A DNA stretch of 64,000 bases, from NCBI RefSeq assembly GCF_018904615.1, contig NZ_JADCNH010000003.1, positions 124,001 through 188,000 of the forward strand, given 5' to 3'. Below the pieces are notes generated by a model that did not search any database, was not told where the DNA came from, and was given only the letters and a program-made list of their open reading frames with translations. Positions within the stretch are counted from its first letter, which is position 1, and each line of letters begins with the position of its first letter. The position numbers and the translations under genes were made by a program. This document shows, piece after piece, positions 45,467-52,953 of the stretch. This DNA comes from Verticiella alkaliphila (GTDB taxonomy: Bacteria > Pseudomonadota > Gammaproteobacteria > Burkholderiales > Burkholderiaceae_B).

Positions 45467-46015
45467 ATGAAAGCCGACGATGACACCCGCGTTCTCCTGA
45501 AGCACTGGCACGAGGCCGTTCCTGAAGACCGTCTCGCCCACTTGGTCAAGGACGCCACGCGGGCGCTCGTGCGCGCGCTGCAGATCCGCCTGACGGAACA
45601 CGCCGTATCCTTCGGGCACTGGACTTTCCTGCGCATCCTGTGGGAGCAAGACGGTGTCACGCAACGTGAGCTCAGCGCACAGGCGGGCGTCATGGAGCCC
45701 ACCACGTTCGCTGCCATGAAGGCGATGGAAGCCCTGGGCTACGTGGAGCGCCGGCGCCGTCCGGACAACAAGAAGAACGTGTACGTCTACCTGACGCAGG
45801 CGGGGCGTGCGCTCAAGGACAAGCTGGTGCCGTTGGCCGAGGAAGTGAACCAGATCGCAGTGGATGGCACGACGGCACGCGACATCGCCACGACGCGCAA
45901 GGTACTGCTCGCGATCATCGAGAATCTGGCCCGCGACGAGGCCCGCTTCGAAGCGCTGGATCGGCGCATGCCATCGACTCAGCACGTGGCAAGGCTGGTG
46001 GCCGAGCCGCGCTGA
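45467..46015 (+). CDS. MarR-family transcriptional regulator of the phthalate locus
   Basis: A protein of 182 aa from ATG 45467. The winged helix is clear (TQRELSAQAGVMEPTTFAAMKAMEALGYVERRR, then DNKKNVYVYLTQAG). No good ribosome-binding site is seen, and a short frame starting at ATG 45393 (overlapping the pht4 stop) ends exactly here. The real start may therefore be 45393 with another lost base between. It is the third gene of the pht2-pht4 arm and the likely binder of the two TTAGA-N2-TCTAA sites. Confidence 0.88.
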   Translation: MKADDDTRVLLKHWHEAVPEDRLAHLVKDATRALVRALQIRLTEHAVSFGHWTFLRILWEQDGVTQRELSAQAGVMEPTTFAAMKAMEALGYVERRRRPDNKKNVYVYLTQAGRALKDKLVPLAEEVNQIAVDGTTARDIATTRKVLLAIIENLARDEARFEALDRRMPSTQHVARLVAEPR

Positions 46016-46100
46016 GGGCGTTGACAAAGGCACGGGATTTGCTCTTGAGTGCCTCCTGCACCTGCGTTCGCCACAGGGTGCCTGCCTGGAGTCTGCCCCC

Positions 46101-46985
46101 ATGAAAGTGCTTCTCACCGGTTCGACCGGCTTCATTGGTTCACGCCTGCTGCGCGCACTGAATGCCGCCGGGCATGAGGTCGTGTGTCCCGTGCGCCGCG
46201 CCAGCAAGCGGGAGACGCACGCACCAGGGATTCACCTCATCGAACTGGATTTCGCCAAGGCCACGCGAGCGGCCGATTGGCAGGCCGCGCTGGCTGGGGT
46301 CGACGTGGTGATCAACGCGGTCGGGATTCTTCAGGAGCGCGGCCCGCAGCAGTTCGAGACCCTGCACTATCTGGCGCCTTGCGCCCTTTTTCAGGCAGCG
46401 AAGGAAGCCGGCGTGCGCCGAGTGATCCAGATCTCGGCCCTTGGCGCCGATGCACAGGCCGAGAGCGCCTACCACCTGAGCAAGAAAGCCGCGGACGACT
46501 GCCTTGCCGGGCTGGACGTGGACGCGGCCATCGTGCAGCCCTCGCTGGTATTCGCGCCGGGCGGTGCCAGCGCACGGATGTTCACCTTCATGGCGGGCCT
46601 GCCCGTGATCCCGCTGCCAGGGCGTGGCGACCAGCGCGTACAACCCGTCCACCGGGAAGACCTCGCGGCCGGGGTCATGGCGCTGGTCGAGGGCGCGCCC
46701 GTGACGTCGTCCGACCGTCGCGTGCCATTCGTCGGCCCGGCTCCCATGACCCTGCGCGAATTCTATGGCCGCCTGCGTCTGGCGCTCGGCAAGGGCCGGG
46801 CGCGGTTTCTGTCCATCCCTGCCCCCATCATCGCGGCCAGCGCCTCGGCCGGCTCGCACGTCCCCGGCATCCTGCTCGACAAGGACACCTGGGGCATGCT
46901 GCAGCGGGGCAATACGGGCGATCCCACCGCGCTCACGGCGCTGATCGGGCATCCGCCTCGCGCTGTGGCAGCGTTCTTTGATTGA
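46101..46985 (+). CDS. NAD(P)H-binding atypical SDR/epimerase-like protein
   Basis: A protein of 294 aa. It has TGSTGFIGSRLLRAL at the N-terminus, VINAVGILQERG and ISALGADAQAESAYHLSKKAAD. The YxxxK motif is replaced by YHLSKK-type sequence shifted by one or more positions, as in NDUFA9-like and isoflavone-reductase-like groups. It overlaps the DoxX-like gene, a frequent partner of this family. Function unknown, possibly quinone- or membrane-linked. Confidence 0.85.
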   Translation: MKVLLTGSTGFIGSRLLRALNAAGHEVVCPVRRASKRETHAPGIHLIELDFAKATRAADWQAALAGVDVVINAVGILQERGPQQFETLHYLAPCALFQAAKEAGVRRVIQISALGADAQAESAYHLSKKAADDCLAGLDVDAAIVQPSLVFAPGGASARMFTFMAGLPVIPLPGRGDQRVQPVHREDLAAGVMALVEGAPVTSSDRRVPFVGPAPMTLREFYGRLRLALGKGRARFLSIPAPIIAASASAGSHVPGILLDKDTWGMLQRGNTGDPTALTALIGHPPRAVAAFFD

Positions 46986-47283
46986 CGAGATCGACACTGG
47001 GCGACTCCAACGTCGCTTGCGTGTGCTGCGCGCCAGCCTGGGCGCGCTATGGATCGGCACGGCCCTCGTCTCGTTCGGCCTGTACCCCGTCCAGGCGAGC
47101 TATGACCTCCTCGCGCGCGCAGGCGTGCCGCCCGAACTTCAAGGTGTCGCGCTGTACGGGGCCGCCACGCTGGATCTCGTGCTGGGTATCCTGACCTTCG
47201 TGCGTCGCGGACGATCCTGGGATTTCCTGCCTTCATCGCGTTTCCTGACCATTTTCTATCTGATGGTCTTTCGGTCCGCGTGA
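46978..47283 (+). CDS. DoxX-like membrane protein, short
   Basis: A protein of 101 aa starting at TTG 46978, overlapping the previous stop by eight bases. Hydrophobic segments (ASLGALWIGTALVSFGLYP, GVALYGAATLDLVLGILTF) resemble the first half of DoxX-like proteins, which usually have four helices and 120-140 residues. Here it ends 28 bases before a convergent gene, so the C-terminal helix is missing or short. Confidence 0.7.
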   Translation: MIDEIDTGRLQRRLRVLRASLGALWIGTALVSFGLYPVQASYDLLARAGVPPELQGVALYGAATLDLVLGILTFVRRGRSWDFLPSSRFLTIFYLMVFRSA

Positions 47284-47310
47284 AGACGGTAAGTCGACGC
47301 GGACATGACG

Positions 47311-47727
47311 TCAGCGCGTGGAATTGCCGGTAGGCACGTCGGCTTGCTGCGCGTTGCCCGAGTTCGAGCCTGATGCGCCTGTTGCCGGACTCGTGGAATG
47401 GGCCTTGCCCCCGCTCGTGTCGGCGCTGTTGCCCGCGCGGCTGGCGTCGGCTTCGGTGGACCGCATGCCCTGATGCTGATCCCGGCCCTGCTCGCCGCCG
47501 GGTTGCGCGTGGCGACCCGCTGCCGCGCCCATCCCCTCACCGCCCTGCATGCCCGGTTGCGTGTCCGTGGAACCCGGCCCTGCTGGAGCCATGGCACCCG
47601 AGCCGCCCGTGGCGTCGTTCGCGGTGCCGGTCGCGGCAATGGCGATACCGCCCAGCAACACGGTGGCTGCCATGAGCGCTCCCCCGGCCCAGCGGCGGGC
47701 ACGATGTGTATCTTGCGTTTGCGTCAT
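47311..47727 (-). CDS. Exported low-complexity protein
   Basis: A protein of 138 aa. An N-terminal signal or anchor (RRWAGGALMAATVLLGGIAIAATG) is followed by about 105 residues rich in Gly, Ala, Ser, Thr, Asn, Gln and Met without hydrophobic core or cysteine. No family recognised. It is convergent with the DoxX-like gene and divergent from the GGDEF-EAL gene. Confidence 0.65.
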   Translation of the reverse strand: MTQTQDTHRARRWAGGALMAATVLLGGIAIAATGTANDATGGSGAMAPAGPGSTDTQPGMQGGEGMGAAAGRHAQPGGEQGRDQHQGMRSTEADASRAGNSADTSGGKAHSTSPATGASGSNSGNAQQADVPTGNSTR

Positions 47728-48065
47728 CGATCCTCTCCTGTGGAAGGCTGGCGTTGCGCCAGCGCCGTTTGCGCCGCAACCCCTGTTCCACCCCGATCCG
47801 GCGTCATTCCTGGTGCCAATACGCCCGATTTGCCGTCAGGCTTGCAACGGCAGAGCAGGAATCGGTGCACAGGTGCGGTCAATTCGCGCCGTGGCCGGGC
47901 CCGTGCGCCTGCTGGCCAAGGAGATGTCGCTGGACGAAGTGCGACGCGTGCCCATCGCTGCGGCACTGGAATTTTGACGAAGCGGCGCACGAACCCTTAG
48001 TTTTGGCCGGAATTGCCGTTATAAATGGTGAGGTGCGCCCGTTGCACTTCCATTCACTGACCCCC
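47728..48065. other. Intergenic region upstream of the GGDEF-EAL gene
   Basis: A 338-base gap between divergent genes. A TATAAA-like box at 48020-48025 in a short AT-rich stretch is a plausible promoter for the plus-strand gene. The long open frame that crosses the gap from 47706 has no family similarity here and is not taken as coding. Nothing else was recognised. Confidence 0.4.
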
Positions 48066-50708
48066 ATGGCACCCGACCGCGGCTTTCCCTCGGTACATCC
48101 CTCGTCGCCCACGGCGCTGCTGGCGGCACTGCATCAGACCATGGCCATGGCCGAGTTCCTGGCCGATGGCAGCCTGGTGATCGCCAATCCGCGGTATCTG
48201 GAACTTCTCGGCTACACGGCAGAGGCTGCGGCGCTTCTCACCCACGAGGATTTCTGCGACCCGGCTTTTGCCCGTTCGACCGCCTATCGCAGCTTCTGGG
48301 CGACGCTGATGTCCGGCCAACCGGTTTCCGGCGTGTGCGAACGACGGCGCCGTGATGGCGGCACGTGCTGGCTGCAGGCCACTTACTCGCCACTACGCAG
48401 CGCGCAGGGCGAGATCATCCGGGTGCTGGTCGTTGCCACCGACATCACCCAGCAGCGGCTGCGCCAAATGGCGCTGCTGGAACACACCCGCCGGCTCTCG
48501 CTCGTGGCCGACACCACCGATACCGCCGTCGTCATCGGCAGCGGCGGCTGGCGCATCGAGCACGTCAATCCCGGCTTCACGCGGCTTTTCGGCTGGCGCG
48601 CGGACGAGCTGCCCTACCCGGGCCCGCTCGGTCTGCCTGCGCCGCACGTGTCCCCCACGCAGTGGGATGCCGTACGTGCGGAACTCAAGGCGGGGCGACC
48701 CGTGCGCCATGAAGACATCCTGGTCGGCAAGAACGGGCAGCGCTACTGGGTCAATGCGATGACCAACCCCGTCATCGACGAGAGCGGGCAACTCATCAAC
48801 ACGGTCTCCGTGCTCACCGACGTGACCCAGACCAAGATGTACGAGGTGCTGCAGCACCGGGCGCTGGAAGCCATGGCGCGCGAACAGCCGCTCACGCAGG
48901 TGCTCGACACGGTATGCCGGGAAGTCGAGCGCATCGTGCCCGAGATCACCGCCTCCATCCTGAGCCTGGACGAGCATGGCTGCCTGCAGCCCCTGGCAGC
49001 CCCGGGCCTGCCCGAATCGTATTTGATCGCGGTGCGTGGCCTGGCCATCGGGCCAGCGGTAGGTGCATGTGGCACGGCGGCCTACCGCAACGCGCCCGTG
49101 CTATCCCGGGATATCGCCACTGATCCGTCATGGCCGGCAGACTTTCGGGCCATTCTGGTGCCCCTGGGCTTCGTGGCGTGCTGGTCCACCCCGATTCGCT
49201 CAAGCGAGGGCGGCGTGGTCGGCACGTTCGCCTTCTACTTTCGGGACGATGCGCGCCCCGACACTTTCCTGCGCAAAATCGTCAATGCCTGCGCGCATCT
49301 GTGCGGCCTTGCCCTGGAGCGCGAGCGCCAGCGTGTGCGCATCCGCCAGCTGGCGTTCTACGACACGCTGACGGGCCTGCCCAATCGAAGCCTGCTCTTT
49401 GCGCAGGCCGATCAGGCCGTGCGCGCGGCGCGCCATGCGAACGATTCGCTCGCCGTGCTCTTCCTGGATCTGGATCGCTTCAAGCAGGTCAACGATTCGC
49501 TCGGTCATCCGGCGGGAGACGCCCTGCTGCGTACAGTCGCCACCCGCCTGGGCGAGTTGCTGGGCGCGGCGGATTTCGCCGGCCGGCTCTCTGGCGATGA
49601 GTTCGTCATCGTGCTGCCGCAACGCACGGCGCCGCAAGCCGAAGCCATCGCCGCGCGCATCGTGGCCTTGTTGGGCGAACCCTCGGCCATTGCTGGCATA
49701 TCGCTCGCCTGCTCCGGCAGCATCGGCATCGCCATGTTCCCCACCGACGGCGAGGACATGGAAACCCTGCTGCAATCCGCGGACATGGCCATGTACCAGG
49801 CCAAGTCGGCGGGACGCGGGCAGGTGGCGTTCTTCAGCCCTGGCATGAACGAGGCTGCGCAGGAACGCCTGGCACTGGAGACCGCCCTGCGCGAAGCGCT
49901 GGCTCAGCGCACGCTGGAGCTGCACTACCAGCCGCAGATCCTGATGGACGCCGGGACGCTGCATGGCGTGGAGGCGCTGGCCCGCTGGCCGCGCTCACGC
50001 TGGGGTAACGTGCCGCCATCGCGCTTCATCCCGCTCGCCGAAGACGCCGGCATCATGGGCGCCTTGAGTGCCTGGGTGCTGGACGAAGCCTGCCGGCAGC
50101 TGGCCGCGTGGCGCGCCGACGGGCTCGCGGTGCCTGCGATGTCGATCAATCTGTCGCCCACGAGCTTCCAAGACCTGGACCTGCCGGCCAGTATCCGCAA
50201 CGCTCTCACGCGACATGGGTTGCAGGCTGCGGACCTCACGCTGGAGATCACCGAAGGCATCATGCTCAACGCGAACGCCAGCACGCTGCGCACCATGGCA
50301 GAGATCCGGGCCCTGGGGGTGCAGCTGTCGATGGATGACTTCGGCACGGGCTATTCGAGCCTGAGCTATCTGCGACGGCTACCCGTGAACGAACTCAAGC
50401 TGGATCGCAGCTTCGTGGCGGAGCTCGAGCAGGATGCCACCGCACGCACGCTGAGCGCGGGGATCCTGGGCCTGGCCCACAGCCTGGGGCTCAAGCTGGT
50501 GGCCGAGGGGGTAGAGACCCCCGCGCAACGCCGCGTGCTGCAATCGCAGGGCTACGCGGTGGCTCAGGGTGCGATCTACACGATGCCGCTGCCGGCAGCC
50601 GCGCTCGTCGCCTGGCTGCAGGCGCACGGCGTCTGCATGGCGCCCATGCGAACGGGGCGGGCGTCTGCACGCACCGCCCTGTCTTCGGATCACGGTCTGC
50701 CGGGTTGA
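48066..50708 (+). CDS. PAS-PAS-GAF-GGDEF-EAL cyclic-di-GMP signalling protein
   Basis: A protein of 880 aa if started at ATG 48066; earlier GTG or TTG codons cannot be excluded. Two PAS domains (about 20-125 and 150-270) are followed by GAF (about 290-420). GGDEF begins at about 430 (FYDTLTGLPNRSLLF, active-site motif SGDEF near 508). EAL begins at about 610 (motif EAL in GVEALARW near 634; later DDFGTGYSSLSYL and KLDRSFV). No membrane segment is seen, so it is a soluble sensor. The EAL catalytic residues seem intact; SGDEF can be active. Gene ends two bases from a convergent stop. Confidence 0.93.
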   Translation: MAPDRGFPSVHPSSPTALLAALHQTMAMAEFLADGSLVIANPRYLELLGYTAEAAALLTHEDFCDPAFARSTAYRSFWATLMSGQPVSGVCERRRRDGGTCWLQATYSPLRSAQGEIIRVLVVATDITQQRLRQMALLEHTRRLSLVADTTDTAVVIGSGGWRIEHVNPGFTRLFGWRADELPYPGPLGLPAPHVSPTQWDAVRAELKAGRPVRHEDILVGKNGQRYWVNAMTNPVIDESGQLINTVSVLTDVTQTKMYEVLQHRALEAMAREQPLTQVLDTVCREVERIVPEITASILSLDEHGCLQPLAAPGLPESYLIAVRGLAIGPAVGACGTAAYRNAPVLSRDIATDPSWPADFRAILVPLGFVACWSTPIRSSEGGVVGTFAFYFRDDARPDTFLRKIVNACAHLCGLALERERQRVRIRQLAFYDTLTGLPNRSLLFAQADQAVRAARHANDSLAVLFLDLDRFKQVNDSLGHPAGDALLRTVATRLGELLGAADFAGRLSGDEFVIVLPQRTAPQAEAIAARIVALLGEPSAIAGISLACSGSIGIAMFPTDGEDMETLLQSADMAMYQAKSAGRGQVAFFSPGMNEAAQERLALETALREALAQRTLELHYQPQILMDAGTLHGVEALARWPRSRWGNVPPSRFIPLAEDAGIMGALSAWVLDEACRQLAAWRADGLAVPAMSINLSPTSFQDLDLPASIRNALTRHGLQAADLTLEITEGIMLNANASTLRTMAEIRALGVQLSMDDFGTGYSSLSYLRRLPVNELKLDRSFVAELEQDATARTLSAGILGLAHSLGLKLVAEGVETPAQRRVLQSQGYAVAQGAIYTMPLPAAALVAWLQAHGVCMAPMRTGRASARTALSSDHGLPG

Positions 50709-50710
50709 CG

Positions 50711-51055
50711 TCAGCGGGCGGCTGCGCCGCCTGCCGTGCCGTTCTCCTTGGTATCGCGGCCGGCTTCCATGCGATCGGCCGAGGAGGCACCGAGCTCGTC
50801 ACGGCTCGGGGCGCTGCGCAGCGTCTCGGGCACGTCCGCCACGGCGCCGCTCCCCTCGGGCGCCTGGGTCGGGCCGTCACGGTGCGTGTCTTTCGCGTTG
50901 GGCAGGCGCGGTTGTTCGGCTTGGGCCGGCGTCGCAGCTGGCTCCTGGGAGGGATCCGTCGCCGTCGGCGTGGCCGCCATCGCAGCGCCTGCGCCCAGGA
51001 CGAGGCTGGAGAAAGCGGCCAAGGCGATGCGCTGGACGGAAGTAGACGTGGTCAT
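50711..51055 (-). CDS. Exported low-complexity protein
   Basis: A protein of 114 aa from ATG 51055, seven bases behind GGAGG. The signal peptide (IALAAFSSLVLGAGAAMA) is followed by an Ala/Pro/Glu/Thr-rich disordered tail without cysteines. No family recognised. Its stop is two bases from the stop of the GGDEF-EAL gene. Confidence 0.68.
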   Translation of the reverse strand: MTTSTSVQRIALAAFSSLVLGAGAAMAATPTATDPSQEPAATPAQAEQPRLPNAKDTHRDGPTQAPEGSGAVADVPETLRSAPSRDELGASSADRMEAGRDTKENGTAGGAAAR

Positions 51056-51165
51056 CAAAAAGCCTCCAGAGATATTCACAGGACGGGCCGGAGTTCAGCA
51101 ACCGGCGTTCCCATGCGAGGCGTAGAATCGCCAGGGTTCACTGCCGTGCGTCTGTGCTTTTCCCC

Positions 51166-52437
51166 ATGAACCTGCTCGCCCTCGTCGGCACGATGATCAC
51201 CCTGGTGTCCGTCCTGGGCTATGTGAACCACCGTTTCATCGGCCTGCCCGATACCACCGGCATCGCCGCCATCGGGCTGGTGGCCTCGCTGCTCATCGGC
51301 ACGCTGGGTCAGGGCACGCCGGTCATGGATGCCGCGCAGGCCTTGTTCGCCGGCATCGACTTCGCCGATCTCCTGCTGCATGGCATCCTGGGGCTCCTGC
51401 TCTTTGCGGGCGCACTGCACGCGAGCGTGGCGCAGATCCATCAAGAGCGCTGGCTCATCCTCATCCTGTCTACCGCCAGCGTGCTGATGTCCACGTGTCT
51501 GGCGGGCCTGGGCTTCTGGGCGGTGACGTGGCTGATCGGGCACCCGCAGCCCCTGCTCTACTGCCTGATCTTCGGCGCCCTGATCTCACCTACCGATCCC
51601 ATCGCTGTGCTCGGCATCCTGCGCCGCGTGGGCGTGCCCCCCAGCCTGGAGGCTCGCATCACCGGCGAGAGCCTCTTCAACGACGGCACGGGCGTGGTCA
51701 TCTTCCTCACGCTGCTGTCGCTGGCCATGGGCGGGCCCGTACCCAGCGCCACGGACGTGGCCTTGCTGCTGGTCAAGGAGATCGGAGGCGGCGTGCTGTT
51801 CGGCCTGGCGGCCGGCATGGCCGGCGTGTTCCTCATTCGTACGATCGATTCGTATGCCATCGAGACCCTGATCACGCTGGCGCTGGCCACGGGCGGCTAC
51901 GCCGCAGCCGAAGCCTTGGGTGTGTCCGCGCCGATCGCGGTGGTGCTGATGGGGCTGATCGTCGGCATGCGCGGGCGCAACGACATCATGTCGGCGCACA
52001 CGCAGACGCGGCTCTTTGGATTCTGGGAGGTGGTCGACGAACTGCTCAACCTGATGCTCTTCGGCCTGATCGGGCTGGAAGTCATCACGCTGGAACCAGG
52101 GCCCCGGGAGTTCATCATTGCAGCGCTGGCCGTGCCGGTGGTGCTGATCGCGCGGTACTTCAGCGTGGCGGTGCCGATCCTTGCCACGCCGAGACTGCGC
52201 CACTATGGCGGGCGCGTCGCGCTCGTCATGACCTGGGGCGGGCTGCGTGGGGGCGTGTCCATCGCCCTGGCATTGTCGTTGTCAGGCCGCCTGGAGAGCG
52301 AACTGCTGATCGCCGGCACCTATGGCGTCGTGATCTTCAGCATTCTCATCCAGGCGCTCACGCTCAAACCGGTGATTCGACGAGCGCTACCCGCTGCCGT
52401 GCTCACCGGCCCACCCGAGCCTCCGGGCAACGGCTGA
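51166..52437 (+). CDS. Na+/H+ antiporter, CPA1 family
   Basis: A protein of 423 aa with about 12 membrane segments. The CPA1 signature is present: GALISPTDPIAVLG contains the conserved Asp pair region, GESLFNDGTGVVIFL the catalytic ND motif, and TWGGLRGGVSIALAL the C-terminal conserved segment. It exchanges Na+ or K+ for protons across the inner membrane. ATG 51166 has no strong ribosome-binding site; GTG 51154 is the alternative. Confidence 0.93.
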   Translation: MNLLALVGTMITLVSVLGYVNHRFIGLPDTTGIAAIGLVASLLIGTLGQGTPVMDAAQALFAGIDFADLLLHGILGLLLFAGALHASVAQIHQERWLILILSTASVLMSTCLAGLGFWAVTWLIGHPQPLLYCLIFGALISPTDPIAVLGILRRVGVPPSLEARITGESLFNDGTGVVIFLTLLSLAMGGPVPSATDVALLLVKEIGGGVLFGLAAGMAGVFLIRTIDSYAIETLITLALATGGYAAAEALGVSAPIAVVLMGLIVGMRGRNDIMSAHTQTRLFGFWEVVDELLNLMLFGLIGLEVITLEPGPREFIIAALAVPVVLIARYFSVAVPILATPRLRHYGGRVALVMTWGGLRGGVSIALALSLSGRLESELLIAGTYGVVIFSILIQALTLKPVIRRALPAAVLTGPPEPPGNG

Positions 52438-52439
52438 CC

Positions 52440-52862
52440 TTATCGGGGCGACGGGGGCGTGTTGGGGGCATCCTGCGCGCCTTCGCGCCCAGGGCGCGCG
52501 GGCGTCTGGTCCTTCTTGGCCCAGTCGGCGTTTTCCTTGGCATCCTGTCGAGCCTCGGCGCCCGAATGCCGTTGGGTCTGGCCGCCTTGCTCGCGCTCCA
52601 CGGCCTGGCCCATGTCGCGGTTGCCGCCGGCCGTGTTGCCGGCTTCGCGCGGCACGGAGTCGAGCATGCCCTCACCCTTGCGCTCCGGCATCTCGCGGCG
52701 CCACACGGGCTCGTTGCTGCCGGATTTCGGGCCGTCCGGCGTCATTTGTACGCCGCTCGCGCCGCCGGCGGCGCCGCGTGTTTCGGCCGCCGACACGACG
52801 GCGCTCGCGCCCAGGGCCGTCAAAGCCATGATGCCTGCGTGGATCCAGGTTGCCTTTGCCAT
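52440..52862 (-). CDS. Exported low-complexity protein
   Basis: A protein of 140 aa from ATG 52862, seven bases behind GGAGGTG. The signal peptide (WIHAGIMALTALGASAVVSAA) is followed by a polar Gly/Glu/Gln/Arg-rich tail. No cysteines, no family recognised. Its stop is two bases from the antiporter stop, the same tight convergence as the gene at 50711. Confidence 0.68.
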   Translation of the reverse strand: MAKATWIHAGIMALTALGASAVVSAAETRGAAGGASGVQMTPDGPKSGSNEPVWRREMPERKGEGMLDSVPREAGNTAGGNRDMGQAVEREQGGQTQRHSGAEARQDAKENADWAKKDQTPARPGREGAQDAPNTPPSPR

Positions 52863-52953
52863 TTCATCACCTCCGCTGTGCATGGACGACATGCGCCAGG
52901 GCAACGCAACCGGCGTTCCCGCGCGCGCCGCAGCGCGCGCTGGGAGCGGGCCA

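Noticed and set aside
44210-46015. A 601-residue dehydrogenase-MarR fusion protein
   Set aside because: The junction segment is Arg/Pro/Trp-rich nonsense. Restoring one base near 45272 gives a natural dehydrogenase end and leaves MarR as a separate gene.
47706-48065. Extending the GGDEF-EAL protein to a start at 47706 (1000 residues)
   Set aside because: The extra 120 residues are Arg/Cys/Trp-rich without domain character and overlap the start of the divergent exported-protein gene; a promoter-like TATAAA box lies within them.
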